Part shown: positions 7,059-14,390 of the stretch, piece by piece
Numbering within the stretch: the stretch's first letter is position 1
How the letters are laid out: each line of letters starts with the position of its first letter
Assembly (NCBI GenBank): GCA_003648395.1
Contig: QMPB01000008.1
Coordinates: forward strand, 1-23,923
DNA: 23,923 nucleotides
Reading direction: 5' to 3'
Source: Bacteroidota bacterium
GTDB taxonomy: Bacteria > Bacteroidota > Bacteroidia > Bacteroidales > UBA1556
Made by a program: the position numbers and the translations under genes
Notes under the pieces: model-generated
Databases searched by the model: none
Seen by the model: the letters and a program-made list of their open reading frames with translations, nothing else
Told to the model about the DNA's origin: nothing

Positions 7059-7988
7059 ATGAGTTTTACTAGAAACCTTAATGTATTTAAAAAGAGTAAT
7101 GATTTATATTCTCTATTCTTTGTACATCTTTCTTTATTCAAAAAAGAGACTGTTGTTATCGAGTGTTCTCTTGATACTAATCATACTAATGATGGAAGAG
7201 AACGCAATACTGCAAGTATTATTGTTGAACCTTATCCTCAAACACTTGATACTATTGTTAGTATTGACTCTTATGCTCTTGAGCATGGTTTATATGTTGT
7301 CGATGATGATAATACTTGTTTGTTTAGCCATCCCGACTTTTCTGCTCTACTTGATGATAACCTCTACGGTGTTCTTAGAAATACCTTTAATGATGGTATT
7401 GAAGTAGAACTCTCCGTAGAAGATGTATCATTTGATAATTATAGAAAACAAGTTACTATGAACTTTAAATTTACTGGTGAAGTGAATGATTTTTCTCCAC
7501 TTGTAGATTATAAATATTATGTTTGTTTTGGTGCTACTGTTCATAATGCAAGCAATTCCAATTACTGGGGCAAACTTCTGATTGATGGGAGAAGCTTATT
7601 GTCAGAGGAAAGATATGACCTATCATTTTTACTACTGTTTAGTGCTTTTGATAACCTTGTTACTCTAAGTATTGAAGCTATAAGAGGTAAATTTTTTAGT
7701 GAACTTGATATTCTTCACTTATCATTTGGAAGTAAGGTTTCTTTGCTATTAAACTATTATCTTTCAGGAGTTCCAACTACTGTAGCACACCCTGTAAGAG
7801 ATTTTATTTATAATAATTTTACGGAACTTTATGACTTTAGAAATGCTGTTGCTCATGGGCTTGAAAGAAATATTACTAAAGATAATTGTGAGCAATGTCT
7901 GGATTTATTTATTTTTATGTATATTTCTGTAAATGAAAAGCCTCAAACTCAAGCTGATTTATATAATTGTATTAGGAGTTTAAAATAA
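7059..7988 (+). CDS. HEPN-domain protein paired with the membrane protein
   Basis: The protein has 309 residues. Residues 1-165 look beta-rich and carry no recognised motif. Residues about 172-295 are helical and contain DFRNAVAHG, i.e. the R-x4-H motif of HEPN RNases (R261, H266). Before it is a typical first helix (SEERYDLSFLLLFSAFDNLVTLSIEA). The layout (N-terminal sensor-like part plus C-terminal Apea-like HEPN domain) is common in abortive-infection and toxin-antitoxin systems, where HEPN domains cut RNA. GGAG lies about eight bases before the ATG, and the gene follows the membrane-protein gene by 15 bp. HEPN assignment is from the motif and helix pattern only; RNase activity and defence are inferred. 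Confidence 0.65.
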   Translation: MSFTRNLNVFKKSNDLYSLFFVHLSLFKKETVVIECSLDTNHTNDGRERNTASIIVEPYPQTLDTIVSIDSYALEHGLYVVDDDNTCLFSHPDFSALLDDNLYGVLRNTFNDGIEVELSVEDVSFDNYRKQVTMNFKFTGEVNDFSPLVDYKYYVCFGATVHNASNSNYWGKLLIDGRSLLSEERYDLSFLLLFSAFDNLVTLSIEAIRGKFFSELDILHLSFGSKVSLLLNYYLSGVPTTVAHPVRDFIYNNFTELYDFRNAVAHGLERNITKDNCEQCLDLFIFMYISVNEKPQTQADLYNCIRSLK

Positions 7989-8013
7989 TCTTTTAGGCTT
8001 TTTAAAAGTGTGT

Positions 8014-8160
8014 CTATTTTTTAGACGAGTATCCAATAATTGGATATGTCTTTTCTTTATCTGCTTTTACAAAGTCTGCTTCTGTAGTTACTTGGTCTAG
8101 ATTACTATTTATAAAAATGATTTGATTTTCCTCTTCAAAAGAGTAAAGTATTTGTTGAAA
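8014..8160 (-). pseudogene. 3' remnant of an unknown minus-strand gene
   Basis: On the minus strand this stretch stays open for 48 codons and ends with TAG at 8014-8016. It reads FQQILYSFEEENQIIF, later ADFVKADKEKTYPIIGYSSKK. The composition is that of a real protein, but it is blocked by a TAA immediately upstream and has no start codon. I take it as the tail of a gene whose front was lost. A plus-strand remnant overlaps its 5' end. Confidence 0.4.
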
Positions 8161-8246
8161 TTAAAGAGCAGTTGAAAACAAGATTAGAGTATATGCTAAA
8201 ATATGATCTTAATATTTCCGTATTAGGATATGAGTTTGATTTTTAG
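8142..8246 (+). pseudogene. 3' remnant of an unknown plus-strand gene
   Basis: This open stretch reads SKVFVEIKEQLKTRLEYMLK and ends LGYEFDF before TAG (8244-8246). It is protein-like and amphipathic, but has no start codon or ribosome site. It meets the opposite-strand remnant at about 8142-8160, which suggests an old recombination or deletion junction here. Confidence 0.4.
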
Positions 8247-8312
8247 CAGTTCTCGTATTAAAGATTTTAAATGATGGTATAATATGCCTCATTGTATAAA
8301 AAAGGAAATATT

Positions 8313-8837
8313 ATGTATATAGATGATTACAATTTTGATGACTTTGATTTAAGTGACAAATTTAATTACAAGATGAAGTCTTATGATGTTATTCTTATTG
8401 ATGCTAATGTAGGTTATTTAGAAAGCAATAAGAATACAGAAATTTCTTTTGTTGACTTTAAGATATCTAATGGTGTTAGTGATGATATTTATATAGAAAA
8501 GGAAATAATTATTAAAAATTGCCCCAGAGATATATTGTCACTTATTCAGTTTTCATTCAACTATTCTAAAGAGCAAGACTTAAATTGTCTTGGTGAACTT
8601 GTAGATAAACATATGAAGATTATTAGTGAAGCTATAGAACAAAATGATTTTATATTTTTAAAAGCCATACTTGTTACTCATTTTGAGAGTGTAAAAGCAG
8701 AGTTTCTGCGTGATTGCAAAGAAGATGATAAGATGTATTTTGAAGAAGCTAAAGTTAATAATATAGAAGATATCTGGAAAGTTTTGAGATGCCATAGTAC
8801 TCGTTTTGATAAAATTAGTACCATGTTTCAAGCATAA
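8313..8837 (+). CDS. unknown acidic protein
   Basis: The ATG at 8313 has AAAGGA seven bases upstream and gives 174 residues. The protein opens with an Asp/Tyr/Asn-rich segment (MYIDDYNFDDFDLSD) and then has a beta-like segment (KSYDVILIDANVGYLES). The helical C-terminal half contains CPRDILSLIQFSFNYSKEQD and later FESVKAEFLRDCKEDD. There are no membrane segments and no motif I recognise. It is a single gene in an accessory stretch, with gene remnants on its left. Confidence 0.6.
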   Translation: MYIDDYNFDDFDLSDKFNYKMKSYDVILIDANVGYLESNKNTEISFVDFKISNGVSDDIYIEKEIIIKNCPRDILSLIQFSFNYSKEQDLNCLGELVDKHMKIISEAIEQNDFIFLKAILVTHFESVKAEFLRDCKEDDKMYFEEAKVNNIEDIWKVLRCHSTRFDKISTMFQA

Positions 8838-9029
8838 AAGTGCTGTCATATCTAAGAAAGATTGATATTGGGATATTGTTTACTATTATTCTTTGAATGG
8901 CTTTAGCTATAGTAGTATTTGCGATATATTTGTTAAATATATCTAGATTAATAGTACTAGATATGTTTAATAAAGATTGATATAGTATTAAGATAGTTTG
9001 ATATTGTATAGTTTTTTAATATCTAAATA

Positions 9030-9374
9030 CTATCTATTGATTTCTAAACCAAATCCTATTCCTACTCTCATTAGTCTGTCTTGAACTTCATACCGCATAC
9101 TTGTTATGTCAAAAACTTCTCCATCTTTAAATTGTCTAACTAATGCAATAAACTCCCCAATCTCCATTAGTTCTGTCGGATATATTAATCCTATTTTCTT
9201 ATCTTCTTTATCTACAAGAATTGTTGATGGTTTTCCCTTTACACTAGTGATGCTTACTTTAGAGTTCAATATTCTCTCTTTATACTGGTCTTGCTCTTTC
9301 TCAATATCTTGATTATAATCATCTATCATGTAATCTGCACTGTCTTCTGATTCTACTTCTATAAATATTTTCAT
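9030..9374 (-). CDS. unknown small acidic protein
   Basis: This frame encodes 114 residues, starting with ATG, with AAAGG seven bases upstream. The protein is acidic at its front (MKIFIEVESEDSADYMIDDY) and ends in a Gly/basic stretch (RVGIGFGLEINR). It is soluble with mixed alpha/beta prediction. It is divergent from the gene at 9525; the 150-bp gap between them must hold both promoters. The 190 bp downstream (8838-9029) contain no gene, only AT-rich sequence in which AAAGATTGATAT occurs twice. Confidence 0.6.
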   Translation of the reverse strand: MKIFIEVESEDSADYMIDDYNQDIEKEQDQYKERILNSKVSITSVKGKPSTILVDKEDKKIGLIYPTELMEIGEFIALVRQFKDGEVFDITSMRYEVQDRLMRVGIGFGLEINR

Positions 9375-9524
9375 ACTAATACCTTTATTATTTTAATATA
9401 TGATAACTAATTATACTAAAGAAAATAGAATATTTATTGTTTAACTAATAATCTCATTCCTTGATAATCCTGATATCTTTTGCTATACTCTTATTATATA
9501 GCACAATAAAACAAAGGAATCATA

Positions 9525-9743
9525 ATGCTCATCATAGAAACTGTAAAAGATAATCCAAGAGATATAAAAAATGACACTCCTTTTAGTATTAAGCCAAAAG
9601 ATATAAATGATTCAACATCTTTTTTTATTTTTGCCCTTGCCGAAGATGAAGATGGCAATGAAATTACTCACAAGATTAAAATTGAGAATATTAAAGCTGT
9701 TGATTTTTTACTTGCTATTGAACCTAGTACCTCATCCGCATAG
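9525..9743 (+). CDS. unknown 72-residue protein
   Basis: The ATG has AAAGGA seven bases upstream and a -10-like TATTAT (9491-9496) ahead of that. The protein begins MLIIETVKDNPRDIKND and contains an acidic turn (LAEDEDGNEITHKIKIENI) that suggests a small beta-sheet fold. No motif is recognised. It is transcribed away from the minus-strand gene at 9030-9374. Confidence 0.55.
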   Translation: MLIIETVKDNPRDIKNDTPFSIKPKDINDSTSFFIFALAEDEDGNEITHKIKIENIKAVDFLLAIEPSTSSA

Positions 9744-9825
9744 CTATTTGATTGTAAATTAATTAAATAAATACCAGGTTTATTAATATGGTATAATATC
9801 TATAATATTTTTAGGAGCAAATCGC

Positions 9826-10095
9826 ATGGATATTCATAAATCAATCAAAGATATAGTAAGCAATCTAAAAGGCAACTATCCTGAAGACAGAATAAAGATA
9901 GATATTATAGACAAAACAGGACTAAATAGAGATACCATAGATGAGTACTTTGCAGATAAAAAGATTTTGCCATGCAAAGATACTCAAGGAGATGGTAGCA
10001 TCTACTACATAATAGCTGATTTGGTAATAATAGAAAATAGGTCCTATTGGAATTATGATGATGCATATGGACAAGAGCATCATGTGCCAGTATAG
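9826..10095 (+). CDS. unknown 89-residue protein, possibly DNA-binding
   Basis: The ATG at 9826 is preceded by AGGAGC, nine bases away, and by a -10 TATAAT (9792-9797). Residues about 20-50 (DRIKIDIIDKTGLNRDTIDE, followed by YFADKKI) could form a helix-turn-helix of the kind seen in small regulators. A Tyr-rich C-terminal tail follows. The assignment is speculative. A perfect palindrome GTAATTAATTAC (10145-10156) lies downstream and could be a target site. Confidence 0.55.
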   Translation: MDIHKSIKDIVSNLKGNYPEDRIKIDIIDKTGLNRDTIDEYFADKKILPCKDTQGDGSIYYIIADLVIIENRSYWNYDDAYGQEHHVPV

Positions 10096-10205
10096 AATTG
10101 TTCCATATTTTTCTCTACACTCTTTTGTTATATGTTACCTCTCAGTAATTAATTACGACACAAACATATATGTGATATTATTTTAATATTAAAAAAGGCT
10201 AAAAA

Positions 10206-10301
10206 ATGAGCAATGCGCTAGAATTTATAAGTACCTCTCCAGATAAAGAATAGATATATTCAGATGAAGTCTATTATAAAGGATATTTTTATGAACACTA
10301 A
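10206..10301 (+). pseudogene. short broken reading frame overlapping the second membrane-protein gene
   Basis: ATG at 10206 with AAAAAGG upstream opens MSNALEFISTSPDKE and stops at TAG (10251-10253). Beyond the stop the same frame continues as IYSDEVYYKGYFYEH to TAA at 10299-10301, past the ATG at 10291 of the membrane protein. It may be a nonsense-mutated remnant, or a leader peptide that couples translation to the next gene. Confidence 0.4.
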
Positions 10302-10998
10302 ACTACTAGAACATATCAAAGCTAATAGCTTGATAATGTTACCATCATTATTATACATAAGTTTTATCACTTCTGTTTATGTTGCGCAATTATTAGCATC
10401 GTTTTCCCCCTCTAAAGAGCTCTCTCTGCTTGTAGTATTTTTTATTACGTTTCTTCCTGCTATTTTATTACTTGTTAAAAGTTTTGAAACATTTAAGAAT
10501 AAAGATTATGGTGATGTATTATTTAATAGTAATTATTATGTTGTAATTATATTTTTTTGGCTTATTAATACTATTGCTTATATCTATAATAATGTTGTTG
10601 AATTTGCTCATGTAATCACTGTATTTATGCTATTGATTATATTTACTCTGGAAATAACTGATATTACAGGATTTATAGGACTACTTGGATTTATGCCGTT
10701 TGTTCTTCTTTGTGGTGCCTCTTTGTTTGTATTGTTTTCTGTGCATAATAAAGAAGATCATATAGAACATTGGCTCTTTTTTATAACTAGAATTGCCACT
10801 TTTGTAGTAAGTTTTTTTCTATTACTAATATTTTTAGCATCTAATGTAAGTACATTTGAAAGGAACATCTTAAAAGCTGATTCTTCTTTACATTGGGATA
10901 GTACTTATTTATACTCATCTTCTCAACTACTTGAGCAAAAGTATATTTCTAGATTTGCTTATCTGAAATTTAGAGCAACTCGAAGATATAAGCAATAA
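10291..10998 (+). CDS. multi-helix membrane protein, copy 2 of a paralogous pair
   Basis: The start is the ATG preceded by AAAGGATATTTTT, a ribosome site almost the same as that of copy 1. The 235-residue protein has five to six membrane helices. It carries the shared motif KDYGDVLFNSNY (71-82) and the conserved helix end LEITDIT. Its soluble tail (ERNILKADSSLHWD to KYISRFAYLKFRATRRYKQ) parallels that of copy 1 at 6267-7043. Identity is modest, so the duplication is old or both were acquired. Unlike copy 1 it has no HEPN gene behind it; the next gene, 102 bp on, is the first CRISPR-Cas gene. Confidence 0.75.
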   Translation: MNTKLLEHIKANSLIMLPSLLYISFITSVYVAQLLASFSPSKELSLLVVFFITFLPAILLLVKSFETFKNKDYGDVLFNSNYYVVIIFFWLINTIAYIYNNVVEFAHVITVFMLLIIFTLEITDITGFIGLLGFMPFVLLCGASLFVLFSVHNKEDHIEHWLFFITRIATFVVSFFLLLIFLASNVSTFERNILKADSSLHWDSTYLYSSSQLLEQKYISRFAYLKFRATRRYKQ

Positions 10999-11018
10999 TT
11001 CCTTATTAACTTTTCTTG

Positions 11019-11062
11019 TTTTAATATTTATCTTGTACCAAACTTGTTTAAGCTTGGTTTCA
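11019..11062 (+). terminator. imperfect hairpin between membrane gene and cas operon
   Basis: Within this stretch ACCAA pairs with TTGGT and, after one mismatch, CTT pairs with AAG, ending in TTT. It may terminate the membrane-protein message and insulate the CRISPR-Cas operon. The stem is short, so the call is weak. Confidence 0.35.
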
Positions 11063-11074
11063 GATAATTAAGTG

Positions 11075-11080
11075 TAATAT
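11075..11080 (+). promoter_or_regulatory. -10 box of the CRISPR-Cas operon
   Basis: TAATAT lies 20 bases before the first cas start codon, after a T/A-rich stretch, and is followed by AAGGAG as ribosome site. No other promoter is evident up to the end of csf4, so it may drive cas6, csf3-csf1, csf2, the array and csf4 together. Confidence 0.4.
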
Positions 11081-11100
11081 TTTGTAATTTAAGGAGTATT

Positions 11101-11844
11101 ATGAAATTAATTTGTATTTTTAAAAATGGTTTAATTGGTAGTGGTAGATTATTACCAAGAGATATAAGAAACTATATAAACAGCATTATACCAGAAAAAG
11201 AAAAAGAACTTAAAGACTTTTTTGCATGGCACAAGAAAGGAGAATCTTCTCCAGTTATTTATCAATTACCTAACAGAAAATCTTTTGCTATTTTAAGTTA
11301 CAAAGAAGATAGTCAAGCAAAGAAAATGTTTAGTGAACTTATTGATTTAATTAAAGAAAATAGAAAACTTTCTTTCAAGAAAGATAATATAAAACTTGAA
11401 ATAGAGAATATTAAAATAAATGATAATTTTAAATATACTAATTTTGAAGACGGTTTTACTGAAAAGAGAATACACTCTCCACTTATTATAGCTTCTAGCA
11501 ACCAAGACTATGCAAAGTCTAGAGAATTAAGTGCTAACGATAATATTGACATGAAGAAGCTTAAGACTTTGGCTATTGATGCAATTACTCAAAGTATTAT
11601 AAAAACTCATAGAGATTGGTTTGGAAAAGAGATAGATGAGAGCATTATCGATAATTTAATGATAATGTTTAAGAACGATTTAGAATACCATGTTATTAAG
11701 TATAAAGATAATGAATATTATCCTGCTATTAGAGGTACTATAGTTTGTAACATGAAGCTCCCTGATTATTTAGGGTATAAAATTGGTCTTGGTTATGGAG
11801 AACTTACCAACTTAAAGCAAATGCAAAAAAGAGGACTTATATAG
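11101..11844 (+). CDS. cas6: Cas6b-like crRNA endonuclease (type IV Csf5 role)
   Basis: The 247-residue protein follows the Cas6b plan. An N-terminal ferredoxin-like part contains LLPRDIRNYINSIIPEK, FAWHKK with His44 (candidate catalytic histidine, where Cas6b has HNH) and SPVIYQL followed by KSFAILSY. The C-terminal part contains IRGTIVCNMKLPDYLGYKIG and a Gly-rich loop ending GLGYGELTNLKQ. This corresponds to the Cas6b ending 'N-x-x-L/I-P-x-Y-L-G-x-G-K/x-x-x-x-G-F/Y-G'. Cas6 enzymes cut the precursor transcript in each repeat and often stay bound to the crRNA; in type IV-A this job is done by Csf5. The repeat here forms a hairpin that such an enzyme could recognise. It is first in the operon, with AAGGAG at the start, and the next gene's GTG overlaps its TAG by one base. 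Confidence 0.75.
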   Translation: MKLICIFKNGLIGSGRLLPRDIRNYINSIIPEKEKELKDFFAWHKKGESSPVIYQLPNRKSFAILSYKEDSQAKKMFSELIDLIKENRKLSFKKDNIKLEIENIKINDNFKYTNFEDGFTEKRIHSPLIIASSNQDYAKSRELSANDNIDMKKLKTLAIDAITQSIIKTHRDWFGKEIDESIIDNLMIMFKNDLEYHVIKYKDNEYYPAIRGTIVCNMKLPDYLGYKIGLGYGELTNLKQMQKRGLI

Positions 11845-13283
11845 TGGAAAATCTTAAGATTGTAATTTCTCTTGCCTCTCCTGTTAGTATAAGTAGAAAT
11901 ACTACTATTGATGGGATATTATTAAGTATCTACTATAACTTTTTAAGATCTAAAGGAAAAATACTACCTTTTGATAAAGAGCATAAGTCTGTAAAATTTA
12001 TTGAAAGAATAAATGGTGCTTTTAGTGGTTCTGTTTGGTATATAGATAAGAAAAGTGATGTATTGTTCGATTTTAATACTATTGTTAAAAAAACGGAATA
12101 CAGAAAGATTGAAAAAATAACAAAAGCGAAAGTTAAAGACAATTCATTATTTAAAGCTGCTCTTATTAATTTTGAAACAGTTGAGGTAAGTGAGATCTAT
12201 TTTTACATAAAAGGTGACAAAGATATGATTGAAAGCCTATTAGATTTTGGCCTTCAATTTATAGGCAAAAAGAAAAGCCTAGGTTTTGGAAAAGTTAGTG
12301 GATTTAAAGTAGAAACAATAAATGAAGATAAAGGGTTTTTCTTAAATGCTGAAAAGAGCATTGTTTCTAAGCCCTTAGATTGTAGTATTTTTAATGTTCC
12401 AGATAATAAAGCAGTTGCTTTTTATAGAAGTATGCCTCCTTATTGGCTAGAAGAAGACTTAGTTCCTTGCCATATGCCATCTAACATATTAATAGAAGAA
12501 CTAGTTAGACCTTCAATAAGCAAGAAGTATGTTGCCACTAAATCAGCCGAACATATAAGTAATGTTAGATTTTTATATGAAAATCAAGATAAGAGAATTG
12601 ATTATAATTCATTTGCTTACGATAAAAACGCAAGCAAGACACTTCTATTTACTCCTACTACTGACAATACTAAGTTTGCTTGTGCTTTATCTGGTGAAAT
12701 TAGCAAAAGTGGAGTTATTTCTGCTTCCAAGAACTACCTAAATACTACTAGAAAATCTTTTGCAGACTATCAATATATCAAAGGAGATAATTTTATTTCA
12801 GATGAGGGATTATGGTGTTTGGAAAACATGAAAGCCATAGGATATTCTCTAGTAGAACCCAATAAATGGACTTACTTGCAAGGAAAATTATCAAAAGAAG
12901 GAACAGGACTAAAGGATTACATAGTTAAGCCATCTCTATATAAAGTACCTTTTTCTGTTAACCTAAAAGATACTATTAATGCTCAGCATGTTTCTTTCAA
13001 AGGAAAGGTGAATATTAGTAATGGTTACTTTTTTGTGCAATATGGGAACTCTACTATTAATGTTGATAGTGATACTTTATTAAGAGCCATGGAAGAGATT
13101 AAAATGATTACTGGCAACAATAAAGAGATTACAAAAACTCATCTTTGTGGCAACTACAGGGATTGTTTTTATCCTAGTCAAAAGTTAACTGCAAATAAGA
13201 ATGATAATTTTAAAATTATTATGGAGTTTCATAAAAAATATGGAGGTGATATCAGAAAGATGTTATCTATTGTCGCTTATTAG
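11844..13283 (+). CDS. csf3-csf1: apparent Csf3 (Cas5-like)-Csf1 (large subunit) fusion of a type IV effector
   Basis: The first ~220 of 479 residues look like Csf3: LKIVISLASPVSISRNTTIDG at the front, a Gly-rich loop GKKKSLGFGKV (141-151), then MPPYWLEEDLVPCHMPSN (197-213). Csf3 caps the crRNA 5' end. The remaining ~255 residues look like Csf1, the large subunit: CALSGE (280-285), a run through ISDEGLWC (C325), then VPFSVNL (368-374) and HVSFKGKVN (382-390). Csf1 usually carries four zinc-binding cysteines as two pairs; here each pair is reduced to one (C280, C325). The length is about the sum of both families, and no separate csf1 or csf3 exists in the locus. The gene starts with GTG overlapping the cas6 stop codon. 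The RAMP part is firm; the Csf1 part rests on patterns and could be an unrelated domain. Confidence 0.65.
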   Translation: MENLKIVISLASPVSISRNTTIDGILLSIYYNFLRSKGKILPFDKEHKSVKFIERINGAFSGSVWYIDKKSDVLFDFNTIVKKTEYRKIEKITKAKVKDNSLFKAALINFETVEVSEIYFYIKGDKDMIESLLDFGLQFIGKKKSLGFGKVSGFKVETINEDKGFFLNAEKSIVSKPLDCSIFNVPDNKAVAFYRSMPPYWLEEDLVPCHMPSNILIEELVRPSISKKYVATKSAEHISNVRFLYENQDKRIDYNSFAYDKNASKTLLFTPTTDNTKFACALSGEISKSGVISASKNYLNTTRKSFADYQYIKGDNFISDEGLWCLENMKAIGYSLVEPNKWTYLQGKLSKEGTGLKDYIVKPSLYKVPFSVNLKDTINAQHVSFKGKVNISNGYFFVQYGNSTINVDSDTLLRAMEEIKMITGNNKEITKTHLCGNYRDCFYPSQKLTANKNDNFKIIMEFHKKYGGDIRKMLSIVAY

Positions 13284-13326
13284 TTATGTTTGAGTATTTA
13301 AAAATAAAAAAATAAAAAGGAAAAAA

Positions 13327-14382
13327 ATGTTAAAATTTACAGGAAAAAATGTAGGGCAATTTGCTCAAATAGAAAAAGGTGATATCAGTGACATTAATGG
13401 AGTTAAAGGGAGTAAAATATTTCTTAAAAGAATAAGTACTTTAATGCCTTGTAGTGATGGTTCTAAGCATATACTTAGCGTGCCTGTGATGACAGGTAAT
13501 GGAATAAGAGGTTCTTTAAGAAGAGAGATGACTGCACTAGTACTTGAATCTCTTGTTGAAAAAGGATTATCTTGTGGTAAAAAACTTATTAATGCTCATG
13601 ACTTTAATCTTATGAACGCAGGAGGAGGAAATGACTATCAAGCTCAACCTCTTGCAGTTGAAAATAAAGTAAGAGAACTTAATCCAGTTATTTCTATATT
13701 CGGAACTTCACTTGCTGTTTCTGGTAAGATTTCTACTCCTAATGCATTGCCTTATATTTTTAATGCTGATGGTGAAGCCTCTCTTATGTTTAACGAAAAT
13801 AAAGATGTTACAACTAAGGAGATTAAATATATCTATTCTCCTTTAATCTCTACTGAAACTTTTGTTAAAGGTGATGACATATTACAGGGTAAAGAAAATA
13901 GTAATAATTTCTTATCAGAAGATGAGGTTATAGAATGGAGAGAATCTGTAAGTGATAGTCAAAAAGCAAGAAGTGATGAAAGAGCTTCTGTTTCTAAAGA
14001 TAAAAAGACAAGCAAAGTAGGGCTTCAAGCTTACCTTGGAAGAGAGTATGTAATTTCTGGTACTTCATTCCATTCTTATTTGGAAGCTACTGATAAAATG
14101 ACTGATTTAGAAATTGGTATGTTTATCTTGACACTAGAAAGATTTGTTACTAAAAAGTTTGGTTCTACTAAGTCTAGAGGTTTTGGTGCATTTGAGTACA
14201 GCTTTCTTTTTGACGATGGTAGTAAAATGTCTACCAAAATAGATATGTCTACTAGTAAGACTAGCGATATTTATAGAGATTATTCTAAAGAGATCGAATC
14301 ACAAATTAAACTTGCAAAGAAGTGGTTAGTCGATATTTCTTGTGAAAATGTTAAAATGACTGATATCCTTAAGAAAAAATAA
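13327..14382 (+). CDS. csf2: Csf2, Cas7-like backbone subunit
   Basis: The 351-residue protein has the Cas7/RAMP signature near its front (ILSVPVMTGNGIRGSLRREM, 49-68). It has the Csf2-like block NPVISIFGTSLAVSGKIS (119-136), a charged, probably disordered thumb-like insertion (about 185-230), and a C-terminal Gly-rich motif KKFGSTKSRGFGAFEY (276-291). Csf2 polymerises along the crRNA spacer to form the backbone of type IV complexes. The ATG has AAAAAGGA upstream, 43 bp after the fusion gene. The CRISPR array begins 8 bp after its stop codon, so the array must share its transcript unless a promoter lies inside csf2. Confidence 0.78.
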   Translation: MLKFTGKNVGQFAQIEKGDISDINGVKGSKIFLKRISTLMPCSDGSKHILSVPVMTGNGIRGSLRREMTALVLESLVEKGLSCGKKLINAHDFNLMNAGGGNDYQAQPLAVENKVRELNPVISIFGTSLAVSGKISTPNALPYIFNADGEASLMFNENKDVTTKEIKYIYSPLISTETFVKGDDILQGKENSNNFLSEDEVIEWRESVSDSQKARSDERASVSKDKKTSKVGLQAYLGREYVISGTSFHSYLEATDKMTDLEIGMFILTLERFVTKKFGSTKSRGFGAFEYSFLFDDGSKMSTKIDMSTSKTSDIYRDYSKEIESQIKLAKKWLVDISCENVKMTDILKKK

Positions 14383-14390
14383 TTTTATTT

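Noticed and set aside
7081..7407. Long hydrophobic frame inside the HEPN gene
   Set aside because: It is a Leu/Ile-rich shadow in another frame of an AT-rich gene, without a ribosome site.
11844..13283. Calling the 479-residue protein a Csm4/Cmr-type type III subunit
   Set aside because: There is no Cas10 or Csm2/Cmr5-like gene in the locus, and the PPYW...PCHMPS block and the CALSGE...HVSFKGKVN block fit Csf3 and Csf1 better.
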